Source of the DNA: Salinicoccus sp. UBA3372
GTDB taxonomy: Bacteria > Bacillota > Bacilli > Staphylococcales > Salinicoccaceae
DNA length: 16,467 nucleotides
Direction: 5' to 3'
Assembly (NCBI GenBank): GCA_002360325.1
Contig: DEQG01000148.1
Span: forward strand, 1-16,467
In this document: positions 1 through 7,423 of the stretch, one piece after another
Numbering within the stretch: position 1 is the first letter of the stretch
Layout of the letters: the number at the start of each line of letters is the position of its first letter
Made by a program: the position numbers and the translations under genes
The notes under the pieces: model-generated
The model's database searches: none
What the model was told of the DNA's origin: nothing
What the model saw: only the letters and a program-made list of their open reading frames with translations

Positions 1-669
1 CTGGTAATCGGGATGGGCATTGCGATATTGACGATGTCATCATTGATGGATTATTTACTGACGGAACATACCAAACCGACACACTGGTTTTTTATCGGGA
101 TGGTCCTCGGCGTCGTACCGATGATGTTCAAGATTTCGAATTATAAAACTGAGTTTAAAACGATACATTATATATTGATGAGCTTTGTATTGTTGCTGCT
201 GTACTGGTTGTCGACCATGAATGAAAGCCGTGCAGCGGCAGAGAGCATTGATGTGTCGCTGCCGCTGCTTGCCGGACTGTTTCTGAGCGGCATGCTGGCT
301 TCATCGGTAATGATACTTCCGGGCATATCCGGGTCGCTTGTATTACTGATAATAGGTGCGTATCCAATGATCATGAAAGCAATTAATGAATTTACATCAC
401 TAAACTTTGAAGTTGTGCCCTTACTGATAGCGACCGGACTCGGCATAGTGTCAGGTCTGCTTCTGGCGAGCAGAGGCATTCAATTTTTACTGAGAAATTA
501 CACATACCTCATGTATGCAATGATTATCGGTCTTTTATTCGGTTCAGTATTTTCCATTTATCCGGGACTGCCGGAAACTACGGGTACTTTTATAGCATCA
601 ATTGTTTCATTATTGGCAGGTTTGTCAATAAGTATATATATGGGCAGCAAAAATAAACAAAGTATATGA
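1..669 (+). CDS. popT: DUF368 / PopT-type polyprenyl-phosphate transporter, 5' truncated
   Basis: This is the C-terminal part of a polytopic membrane protein. The reading frame is open from base 1, so the true start lies outside the window; the ATG at 13 is internal. The visible 222 residues form about six hydrophobic segments and contain the DUF368 hallmark, a glycine/proline loop reading PGISGSLVLLIIGAY encoded near 318-362. Established knowledge: DUF368 proteins (PopT) were reported in 2023 as transporters that return undecaprenyl phosphate across the membrane for reuse in cell wall synthesis, alongside the DedA-family protein UptA. The stop codon is followed after 12 nt by a GTPase gene on the same strand, so the two are probably co-transcribed. 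The family call is firm; the transport role is inferred from the family. Confidence 0.85.
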   Translation: MVIGMGIAILTMSSLMDYLLTEHTKPTHWFFIGMVLGVVPMMFKISNYKTEFKTIHYILMSFVLLLLYWLSTMNESRAAAESIDVSLPLLAGLFLSGMLASSVMILPGISGSLVLLIIGAYPMIMKAINEFTSLNFEVVPLLIATGLGIVSGLLLASRGIQFLLRNYTYLMYAMIIGLLFGSVFSIYPGLPETTGTFIASIVSLLAGLSISIYMGSKNKQSI

Positions 670-681
670 TGAGGTGATGTG

Positions 682-1722
682 ATGGCGGATCAACACCCAT
701 TGGTGGAAGATTATTTTGAATATGTGAAAAGCACGATCGACTACAGAATCGCTGTAGCAGGGCAGGTTGACGCAGGAAAGAGCGCTTTAGTAAATGCCCT
801 GACAGGCGAGAATTCACATATATCCACAGAGACCGACGCGACCAGGGATGTCGTCAGCTACCCCTATAAAGACAAAGGAGAGCTTCTCGATTTTCCGGGA
901 GTCGGCACTACTGAATTTTCACCAAAACAATATAAAAAACTTTTTAAAAAATATAAAGTGAAACATGTACTTTATGTCTTCTCATCGAAAATCAGAGATG
1001 TAGATGAAAAAATAATCAGGTTTCTTGCAAAGAATAAAATTAAAGTGACGTTCATCTACAGCAAGCTGGACACTCTGGTCGATGTCACCGGGAAATATGA
1101 ACAGTCGCTATTACAGCAGGAGAAAAATTCCGAGCTCCACGTCACTTTTAAGAAAGTGATTACCGACCCGCTTAAATACCACTTTATCAGTGTGCGGGAC
1201 AATCATGGAATTGAAGAGTTGAAGGCATCCATTGAAAAGTATCTGGAGACAAAAGAAGCAATATTCCAAAAGCGTGTTAAAAGCTCAAAATACTTTAATA
1301 AATACCTGAATAAAAAAAGCAACGCTTTGGCGGCCAAGCTCCTGACACCAGGTTTTAAAGACCTCCTTTTAAGCAGGGAATTTAAAACGATAGAACAAAA
1401 AACGAGAAGTCATTTTCATATAGATGAAGAAGATGCCGAACTGGTTGGGGAACGGATGCCGCGTGTCAATGACTTTGTCAATCAGGCGAAAGAAAGTAAT
1501 AAAGCTGAAAACAACTACCGCAAGATGATAGGGCCGCTGACAACATTGATTTCGACTGTATTGAAAGTAAGGAAACTGAATGTCATTACATTCATATTAT
1601 CGACATTCGGAGAAGCGGGAGTCAGAGCGGTTTATCCGATGCTGAAGGGCGTGTTTGAATATGTCCGTGCGGTGAATGATCTGGCAGGCGACGTACTTGA
1701 AGCACGGCTGAAAGAAATATAA
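682..1722 (+). CDS. Membrane-associated P-loop GTPase (Era/TrmE-like G domain)
   Basis: A 346-residue protein with an N-terminal G domain. Visible motifs are G1 GQVDAGKS at residues 27-34, a G2-like DATRD with Thr54, G3 DFPG at 70-73 and G4 SKLD at 127-130 in place of the usual NKxD. Residues about 280-325 are hydrophobic and could bind or insert into the membrane, as in IRG-like or GTPase/DUF697-type bacterial proteins. I start it at ATG 682 rather than GTG 679 because GAGGTGA at 671-677 leaves almost no spacing for the GTG. It follows the PopT-type gene by 12 nt and is closed by a hairpin terminator, so the pair forms the end of an operon. Its function is unknown; control of the neighbouring transporter or a membrane-stress role is inference. 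Confidence 0.8.
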   Translation: MADQHPLVEDYFEYVKSTIDYRIAVAGQVDAGKSALVNALTGENSHISTETDATRDVVSYPYKDKGELLDFPGVGTTEFSPKQYKKLFKKYKVKHVLYVFSSKIRDVDEKIIRFLAKNKIKVTFIYSKLDTLVDVTGKYEQSLLQQEKNSELHVTFKKVITDPLKYHFISVRDNHGIEELKASIEKYLETKEAIFQKRVKSSKYFNKYLNKKSNALAAKLLTPGFKDLLLSREFKTIEQKTRSHFHIDEEDAELVGERMPRVNDFVNQAKESNKAENNYRKMIGPLTTLISTVLKVRKLNVITFILSTFGEAGVRAVYPMLKGVFEYVRAVNDLAGDVLEARLKEI

Positions 1723-1730
1723 TTGATTGG

Positions 1731-1757
1731 ACAGACCTGAAAAGGTCTGTTTTTTTA
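1731..1757 (+). terminator. Rho-independent terminator after the GTPase gene
   Basis: ACAGACCT (1731-1738), a GAAA tetraloop and AGGTCTGT (1743-1750) form a perfect 8-bp stem followed directly by a run of T residues to 1757. It lies 8 nt past the GTPase stop codon and separates that operon from the sugar operon. Confidence 0.9.
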
Positions 1758-1767
1758 TTACCCAAAT

Positions 1768-1787
1768 CAATGCAAAGGTTTGCATTG
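1768..1787. promoter_or_regulatory. Upstream palindromic operator (TGCAAA-GG-TTTGCA)
   Basis: CAATGCAAA and TTTGCATTG are perfect 9-nt inverted arms around a GG centre. The core TGCAAAGGTTTGCA resembles MalR-type LacI-family operators, described in streptococci with a GCAAACGTTTGC core. It sits about 100 bp upstream of the -35 element, suitable as a distal operator that could loop to the proximal copy at 1857-1870. Binding is inferred. Confidence 0.6.
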
Positions 1788-1821
1788 TAACGTTGATTTA
1801 TAAAGGATAAACCAATAATAA

Positions 1822-1846
1822 TATTTATAATACAACATTATAAATA
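1822..1846. repeat. AT-rich 10-bp inverted repeat
   Basis: TATTTATAAT (1822-1831) and ATTATAAATA (1837-1846) are exact reverse complements around a 5-nt ACAAC spacer. It lies between the two TGCAA...TTGCA palindromes. It may be another protein-binding site or simply chance symmetry in AT-rich DNA. Confidence 0.45.
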
Positions 1847-1856
1847 AAATAATTAA

Positions 1857-1870
1857 TGCAATCGTTTGCA
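1857..1870. promoter_or_regulatory. Proximal LacI/MalR-type operator (TGCAATCGTTTGCA)
   Basis: TGCAA...TTGCA arms surround a central CG, the usual centre of LacI/GalR-family operators, where hinge-helix leucines insert. It ends 8 nt before the -35 element. It shares its arms with the palindrome at 1768-1787; the two centres are 86 bp apart, close to eight helical turns. The likely ligand is the LacI-family protein encoded at 5378-6397, by inference. Confidence 0.6.
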
Positions 1871-1878
1871 CAAAAGTC

Positions 1879-1908
1879 TTGACACTTTATGTGAAAGCGC
1901 TTTATTAT
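1879..1908 (+). promoter_or_regulatory. Promoter of the sugar operon
   Basis: A consensus -35 TTGACA lies at 1879-1884. TATTAT at 1903-1908 gives an 18-nt spacer and is my preferred -10. A perfect TATAAT at 1906-1911 would need a 21-nt spacer. An AAAGCGCTTT box occupies the spacer, so a bound repressor would block RNA polymerase. Confidence 0.65.
1892..1905. promoter_or_regulatory. cre-like box between -35 and -10
   Basis: TGAAAGCGCTTTAT matches the CcpA/LacI-family cre pattern (palindromic AAAGCGCTTT core, good left flank, weaker right flank). Its position inside the promoter spacer fits repression by CcpA or by the local LacI-family regulator. Confidence 0.65.
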
Positions 1909-1915
1909 AATTAGT

Positions 1916-1929
1916 GAAAAGCGCTTTCA
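1916..1929. promoter_or_regulatory. cre-like box at the transcription start region
   Basis: GAAAAGCGCTTTCA has the same AAAGCGCTTT core as the upstream box, with a matching right flank CA. It covers the expected start of transcription just before the ribosome binding site of malE. Two cre-like boxes with centres 24 bp apart suggest strong carbon catabolite control. Confidence 0.65.
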
Positions 1930-1947
1930 AAACAAAGGGGGATAATT

Positions 1948-3234
1948 TTGAAAAATTTAAAATGGTATTACGGAATACTGCTTGCTTTAGTGCTGGTGCT
2001 TGCGGCATGCGGACCGGATCGTCCGGAATCTGTGGCGGATGAAGCAGGCGGTGACGACAATGGGGAACCTGAAAAGCCTGAGTCACTGTCAGTATGGCTC
2101 GACGGGGAAAATCAAATTGCAACTTACGGAGAAATTTTTGACAAATATGAAGAGGAAACGGGCATTGCAGTAGAATATACCGAAGTGGGCATGACCGACC
2201 AGCTGGAGCAGCTGTCACTGGATGCACCGGCAGGACAGGGACCGGACATTTTCCAGCAGGCGCATGATATGATCGGCAGTGCATACCTGCAAGGTCTGGG
2301 TCTGGAACTGGACCCTGAAGAATTTGACTTGGAGAACTTCAATGAAAATGCGATAGAAGCATATACATATGAAGGGAGTCTGATGGGGATACCGTTTGCA
2401 TCGGAATCTGCGGCTCTTTATTACAATAAAGATCTGATCGATGAAGCGCCGGCGACTACAGAAGAACTGGAAAGCATCATGGAAGAGTTTACTGATTCCG
2501 GGTCGAATGAATACGGATTACTGATGGAAGCGACAAACTTCTATTTTGTATATCCATTTCTATTCTCAAACGGAGAACAGATTTTCAGTCAAAACGAAGA
2601 TGGCAGCTATAATGCCGATGACCTTCAAATTACTGAAGATGGTGTAGTTGAGCAGGCTGAATTATTTCAGAAGTGGTTCGATGAAGGCTACCTGAGTGAA
2701 AATGTTACCGGAGATGTACTTGATGGTCTATTTACAGACGGACAGGCACCGATTGCACTGACAGGACCATGGAAACTTGCTGAATATGAAGAAGCACTCG
2801 GTGATTCTCTCGGTACTGCGGTATTGCCTGAATATAACGGTGAAGCAATGACGCCTTTCATGGGGGTTAAAGGCTGGATGATTTCAGAGTACACTGAAGA
2901 AGAATACTGGTCGAAAGATCTTCTCAAATTTATGACGAATCAGGAAAATTTGCAAACTGTAACGGATCAAATGCAGGAAACTGCACCAAGGACAGATGTT
3001 GAAAGTCAAAATGAGTTACTGGCTGTTTTTGATGAGCAGGCTGAAAATGCTGTACCGATGCCGAACATTCCTGAAATGGCACAAGTTTGGGAGCCGATCG
3101 GCGATGGACTGATCTTCATTTCCAATGGAGAAGATCCGAGGGAGATTCTTGAAGAAGCAACAGAGCAGATTGAAACGAATATTGAATCAGCTTCAGGCGG
3201 GGCAGGTTCCGGGGATGAAGAGTCCGACGAATAA
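1948..3234 (+). CDS. malE: Sugar ABC transporter substrate-binding lipoprotein, MalE-type
   Basis: A 428-residue extracellular solute-binding protein, family 1. The N-terminus is a lipoprotein signal: positive residues (K2, K5), a hydrophobic stretch and lipobox LAAC with the lipidated cysteine at position 21. The start is a TTG preceded by AAAGGGGG; no in-frame ATG fits. The YYNKDLIDEAP segment near residue 158 is typical of maltose/oligosaccharide binding proteins. The mature protein is very rich in Asp and Glu and ends in a Gly/Ser/Glu tail (about residue 412 on). It should anchor outside the membrane and deliver a sugar to MalFG, whose gene starts 17 nt downstream. The maltodextrin assignment rests on the permeases and on similarity in content to a S. 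aureus locus; the exact substrate is uncertain. Confidence 0.85.
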   Translation: MKNLKWYYGILLALVLVLAACGPDRPESVADEAGGDDNGEPEKPESLSVWLDGENQIATYGEIFDKYEEETGIAVEYTEVGMTDQLEQLSLDAPAGQGPDIFQQAHDMIGSAYLQGLGLELDPEEFDLENFNENAIEAYTYEGSLMGIPFASESAALYYNKDLIDEAPATTEELESIMEEFTDSGSNEYGLLMEATNFYFVYPFLFSNGEQIFSQNEDGSYNADDLQITEDGVVEQAELFQKWFDEGYLSENVTGDVLDGLFTDGQAPIALTGPWKLAEYEEALGDSLGTAVLPEYNGEAMTPFMGVKGWMISEYTEEEYWSKDLLKFMTNQENLQTVTDQMQETAPRTDVESQNELLAVFDEQAENAVPMPNIPEMAQVWEPIGDGLIFISNGEDPREILEEATEQIETNIESASGGAGSGDEESDE

Positions 3235-3251
3235 CATAGGGAGGAATAGAC

Positions 3252-4514
3252 ATGAGTAAGAAACCTGGATTGGCTGCAGCCCTGTCTATCCTGCCCGGGC
3301 TGGGCCAGCTATATAATAAGAGGTACATCAAATCCGGTGTCCTCTTTATTCTTTTTATCTCTTTTGTATCAGTGTTTTATAATTTTCTTAATATAGGTTT
3401 ATGGGGATTATTTACGCTCGGTGAGATTCCAAGGGTCGACGATTCCAGAATTTTACTCGCACAGGGTATCATCTCTCTGCTCGTCATCGGAATCGCCCTG
3501 ACTTTTTATGCTGTAAATATTATCGATGCATACAGGGATGCCAAATTGATCAATTCAGGAGACTTCAGAACTCTGATGCAGCGATTCAGAGATTCGTGGG
3601 ATAAGAGTTTCCCGTATGTGATTGTGGCACCGGGGCTGGTATTGCTGCTGTTTCTTGTAGTGTTTCCGTTACTGTATATGTTCTTTTTAGCATTTACGAA
3701 CTATAATTTATACAATGCACCGCCTAAAAATGTTTTGGATTATGTAGGGTTTGATAATTTCAAAGCGCTTATTGAGGTGGATATATGGAGAAATACATTC
3801 TTCAGCGTGTTTACGTGGACAATCGTGTGGACACTGGTGGCAACGACACTCCAGATTGCTCTGGCGCTGCTGTTGGCCATCATAGTGAATAATCCGCTGA
3901 TCAAATTCAAAAGGCTGATTCGTACAGTTCTGATTTTACCTTGGGCTGTACCGGCATTTGTAACGATACTGATCTTTTCGGCGCTGTTCAATAATCAGTT
4001 CGGAGCGATCAATAATGATATTCTGCAGCCGTTGTTCGGGCTCAGCCTTCCCTGGCTGTCCGACCCGTTCTGGGCGAAGGTTGCCCTCATTTTGATACAG
4101 ACCTGGCTGGGCTTTCCTTTTGTCTTTGCATTATTTACAGGCGTTCTGCAAAGCATATCGGCAGACTGGTATGAAGCTGCGGACATAGACGGGGCTTCCA
4201 GCTGGCAGAAATTCAGCAACATCACATTTCCGCACATTATGTTTGCAACTGCACCGCTGCTGATTATGCAGTACGCCGGAAATTTCAATAACTTTAACAT
4301 CATATACCTTTTCAATGCAGGCGGACCTGCCATAAGAGGGCAGAATGCAGGAGGAACTGATATTTTAATCTCCTGGGTGTATAAACTGACATTTGAAACT
4401 CAGAACTTTAATATGGCTGCTGCCATATCTATCATCATCGGCATCATCGTTGCGAGTATCGCAGCATTCCAGTTCAGCCGTACACGTTCAATCAGAGAGG
4501 AGGGTAAAATATAA
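3252..4514 (+). CDS. malF: Sugar ABC transporter permease, MalF/MdxF-type
   Basis: A 420-residue inner-membrane subunit. After an N-terminal extension of about 115 residues with its own hydrophobic segments and an LSILPGLGQLYN motif, it has the standard permease domain of six helices. The EAA loop, which contacts the ATPase, reads EAADIDGASSWQKF from Glu308. The same kind of N-terminal extension is known from maltodextrin permeases such as B. subtilis MdxF. The start at ATG 3252 follows GGGAGGAA. The stop codon overlaps the malG start by one base (TAATG), implying coupled translation and a MalF-MalG heterodimer. Confidence 0.88.
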   Translation: MSKKPGLAAALSILPGLGQLYNKRYIKSGVLFILFISFVSVFYNFLNIGLWGLFTLGEIPRVDDSRILLAQGIISLLVIGIALTFYAVNIIDAYRDAKLINSGDFRTLMQRFRDSWDKSFPYVIVAPGLVLLLFLVVFPLLYMFFLAFTNYNLYNAPPKNVLDYVGFDNFKALIEVDIWRNTFFSVFTWTIVWTLVATTLQIALALLLAIIVNNPLIKFKRLIRTVLILPWAVPAFVTILIFSALFNNQFGAINNDILQPLFGLSLPWLSDPFWAKVALILIQTWLGFPFVFALFTGVLQSISADWYEAADIDGASSWQKFSNITFPHIMFATAPLLIMQYAGNFNNFNIIYLFNAGGPAIRGQNAGGTDILISWVYKLTFETQNFNMAAAISIIIGIIVASIAAFQFSRTRSIREEGKI

Positions 4515-5356
4515 TGACCAGAAAAAATAAAAACCTGTTGAAGATGATTGTCATGTACAGCATCATTCTGATAATGTTTGCAGTTATATTTTATCCGCTT
4601 CTGTGGACTTTCGGCATATCGCTGAATCCGGGCAGCAACCTGTACGGTGCCAGCATGATTCCGGAAGATTGGTCGTTTACTCATTATGAGTGGCTGTTCA
4701 CCGATCCGAACAGCATGTATCTGACATGGTATAAGAATACGTTGATTGTGGCATTTGCTTCGTCGCTGCTGTCTGTAATCTTCGTCACTTTGACGGCATA
4801 TGCATTTTCAAGGTACCGCTTCATCGGCAGAAGATACGGGCTTTACGCGTTTTTAATTTTGCAGATGTTTCCGGTATTGATGGCGATGGTTGCCATTTAT
4901 ATACTGCTGAATACCATCGGTCTCTTAGATTCACTGTGGGGCCTGGTACTCGTCTATGTCGGCGGCTCAATACCGATGAATGCATTTCTTGTAAAGGGCT
5001 ATTTTGACACTATACCAAAGGAGCTGGATGAATCGGCGAAAATGGATGGCGCAGGGCATTTCAGAATCTTCTTTACGATAATGATACCGCTCGCGAAACC
5101 AATTATTGCCGTAGTCGCACTTTTCAATTTCATGGCACCGTTCATGGACTTCATACTGCCGAGGATTGTCCTCAGAAGTCCGGAAAACTATACGCTTGCA
5201 CTGGGATTGTATAACATGGTCAATGATGCTTTTGCCAATGAATTTACACGTTTTGCCGCAGGTTCGATTTTAATAGCGGTACCAATAGCGATTGTCTTTT
5301 TATTCTTGCAGAGGTATTTGATTTCCGGATTGATGTCAGGTTCGACTAAAGGGTAG
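4514..5356 (+). CDS. malG: Sugar ABC transporter permease, MalG-type
   Basis: A 280-residue membrane protein of the carbohydrate uptake-1 family with about six transmembrane segments. The EAA motif reads ESAKMDGAGHFRIFF and begins a few residues after Glu170. Length and motif order match MalG/MdxG proteins. It pairs with the MalF-type subunit, whose last base is the first base of this start codon. AGAGAGGAGGG in the end of malF supplies the ribosome binding site. The next gene, a LacI regulator, begins 21 nt downstream. Confidence 0.9.
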   Translation: MTRKNKNLLKMIVMYSIILIMFAVIFYPLLWTFGISLNPGSNLYGASMIPEDWSFTHYEWLFTDPNSMYLTWYKNTLIVAFASSLLSVIFVTLTAYAFSRYRFIGRRYGLYAFLILQMFPVLMAMVAIYILLNTIGLLDSLWGLVLVYVGGSIPMNAFLVKGYFDTIPKELDESAKMDGAGHFRIFFTIMIPLAKPIIAVVALFNFMAPFMDFILPRIVLRSPENYTLALGLYNMVNDAFANEFTRFAAGSILIAVPIAIVFLFLQRYLISGLMSGSTKG

Positions 5357-5377
5357 ATTTTAAGGAAGTGAATTCAT

Positions 5378-6397
5378 TTGGTAACTATAAAAGATATTGC
5401 CAGAAAGGCAGGGGTATCTCCATCCACAGTTTCTAGAGTGGTAAAAGATCACTCGGGGATCAGCCTGGTCACGAAGGAAAAGATCAGGAAAATCATGGAC
5501 GAAATGAACTATAAACCGAATGTGGCGGCGAGAAACCTGGTAACCAATAAGTCATATACAATCGGCCTTGTGATTAAAAGTACAGTGCATGAGTATGAAC
5601 TGAACCCCTTTATCACAGAAGTGACTCTCGGCGTCTCTGAATCATGCCGGGACAGGGGATTTTCAACTTTATCAACATCGATGCAGGATGATGATGATCT
5701 GATCACTGAAGTGCAGGATCTGATCAACAGCCGTCAGGTGGACGGCTTCATACTGCTGTATTCAAAAGAAGATGATGCGGTGACCAACTATTTAAGGCGC
5801 ATTAATTTTCCGTTTGTTGTCATCGGGAAGGATCTTATGAACATGAATGACTCGATCTATATTGACAATGATAATGAACAGGCATCATATACATTGACGA
5901 AGTATCTGCTCGGCCAGGGGTTCAGGGATATCAGAATCATCAATGACAGCGATGTCTTTGCAGTTGCCAAAGACAGAATCAGCGGCTTTATAAAGGCACT
6001 GGAAGAGAGCAGCATAAATCTGACTGATAAAGTGATAGATATATCCGAGGGGGAAACCACACTGGAGGGGACATTAAGACAACTGATCGAGAATGAACGG
6101 CCGCATCTTTTAATGACAATGGACGGCCTCTTTAATTCAAAAGTTTTATCTACTCTTTATAAGATGGATATCAAAGTGCCGGAAGATGTTGCGACAGCAA
6201 CGTTCAATGATTCACCGATGACAGCATTTGCCTCCCCGCCCCAGACAACAGTGGATATTTTCCCGAGAGATCTGGGAAGGGAAGCGGGAAGAAAGATATT
6301 GGATCTGATCAACGATCCGGAATGTCTGAAGATTAATATAACAATTCCGACGAAAATCATAGAACGGAAATCAACGAGGAGGACGATTGATGATTAA
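5378..6397 (+). CDS. LacI-family transcriptional regulator (MalR-like)
   Basis: A 339-residue repressor. Residues 3-23 (TIKDIARKAGVSPSTVSRVV) form the LacI helix-turn-helix and YKPNVAARNL at 46-54 is the hinge helix with the operator-inserting leucine. The rest is a periplasmic-binding-like sugar-sensing domain. The start is TTG with AAGGAAG nine bases upstream. It lies inside the operon, 21 nt after malG and overlapping the next gene by 8 bp, and no separate promoter is obvious, so it probably controls its own expression through the malE promoter. The palindromes at 1768, 1857, 1892 and 1916 are candidate operators. It resembles staphylococcal MalR at the N-terminus from memory; the effector is unknown. 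Confidence 0.88.
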   Translation: MVTIKDIARKAGVSPSTVSRVVKDHSGISLVTKEKIRKIMDEMNYKPNVAARNLVTNKSYTIGLVIKSTVHEYELNPFITEVTLGVSESCRDRGFSTLSTSMQDDDDLITEVQDLINSRQVDGFILLYSKEDDAVTNYLRRINFPFVVIGKDLMNMNDSIYIDNDNEQASYTLTKYLLGQGFRDIRIINDSDVFAVAKDRISGFIKALEESSINLTDKVIDISEGETTLEGTLRQLIENERPHLLMTMDGLFNSKVLSTLYKMDIKVPEDVATATFNDSPMTAFASPPQTTVDIFPRDLGREAGRKILDLINDPECLKINITIPTKIIERKSTRRTIDD

Positions 6398-7415
6398 TAT
6401 AGGAGTGATTGGATGCGGCAGTATAAGCCGTGCCAGACATATACCCGAATATGCAGACAATGAGAAAGTGAAATTAAGTGCTTTTTGTGATGTTGTATTA
6501 AGCCGTGCAGAAGAACAGACGGAAATACACGGAGGAAAGGCATATGAAAACTACAAAAAGCTGCTTGAAAACCCCGGTATTGACGCGGTCAGCGTATGCA
6601 CACCGAACCATCTGCACGCAGAAATTACGATTGCGGCCCTCGCAGCCGGCAAACATGTGCTGTGTGAAAAACCGATGGGGGTAACGGCAGAGGAAATGGA
6701 CCGGATGATAGAAATGGAAAAGGCATCGGGCAGACAGCTGATGATTGCGCATAATCAGAGGCTGATAAAGGAACACCAGGTGGCAAGGGAATGGATATCA
6801 GAGGGGAAGCTTGGAAAGATATACTCATTCAAAACTTCTTTTGGGCACCCTGGGCCGGACGACTGGAGCGTAGACGGAAAAGACAGCTGGTTCTTCAGAA
6901 AAGATGAAGCGGTCATGGGTGCCATGGGTGACCTCGGTGTACATAAAGCGGATGTCATCCGTTATTTGCTGAACGAAGAGTTCAAGCAGGTTGCAGGGTT
7001 CATTACTACTGAAGCCAAGGCGTTTTCTACAGTCGATGATAATGCGGTATGTATTTTACGTTCGGAATCGAATATCGTCGGAACACTGCATGCCAGCTGG
7101 TCATACAACGGCAAAGAGGATAATTCGACAATCATATATGGTGAGAACGGCATTTTGGAATTGCTGAACGATGATGACTATCCCTTTATGTTCACTTCAA
7201 AAAACGGTGATGTCGTCAAAGAGAATTTTGGCGGCATCCAGACAAATGACGGAGACGGACAGAGCTTGAGTTCGCATGTAATAGATACATTTGTAGATGC
7301 ACTGGAAAACAAAAAAAGAGTGCCGATGACTGCAGAAGATGTCAAAAAGTCTGTAGAAATCATTTTAAATGCATTCAGATCAAATGAAACTGATCAAATA
7401 ATAACAGTAAAATAG
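6390..7415 (+). CDS. Gfo/Idh/MocA-family NAD(P)-dependent dehydrogenase (first copy)
   Basis: A 341-residue oxidoreductase likely to oxidise a sugar, sugar acid or cyclitol hydroxyl. The Rossmann motif GVIGCGSIS is at residues 5-13 and Asp34 at the end of the second strand favours NAD over NADP. The EKP motif is at 93-95, with Lys94, Asp181 and His185 (in GDLGVHKAD) forming the Lys-Asp-His catalytic set known from inositol dehydrogenases of this family. I choose ATG 6390 because GAGGAGG at 6376-6382 is 7 nt upstream; a TTG lies three bases earlier. The start overlaps the lacI end by 8 bp and a second family member follows after 8 nt. The substrate cannot be read from sequence. Confidence 0.85.
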   Translation: MINIGVIGCGSISRARHIPEYADNEKVKLSAFCDVVLSRAEEQTEIHGGKAYENYKKLLENPGIDAVSVCTPNHLHAEITIAALAAGKHVLCEKPMGVTAEEMDRMIEMEKASGRQLMIAHNQRLIKEHQVAREWISEGKLGKIYSFKTSFGHPGPDDWSVDGKDSWFFRKDEAVMGAMGDLGVHKADVIRYLLNEEFKQVAGFITTEAKAFSTVDDNAVCILRSESNIVGTLHASWSYNGKEDNSTIIYGENGILELLNDDDYPFMFTSKNGDVVKENFGGIQTNDGDGQSLSSHVIDTFVDALENKKRVPMTAEDVKKSVEIILNAFRSNETDQIITVK

Positions 7416-7423
7416 GTGTTCAT

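Noticed and set aside
1906-1911. Perfect TATAAT as the -10 of the sugar operon
   Set aside because: It lies 21 nt from the TTGACA, too far for a normal promoter. TATTAT at 1903-1908 with an 18-nt spacer fits better, although use of this hexamer is not excluded.
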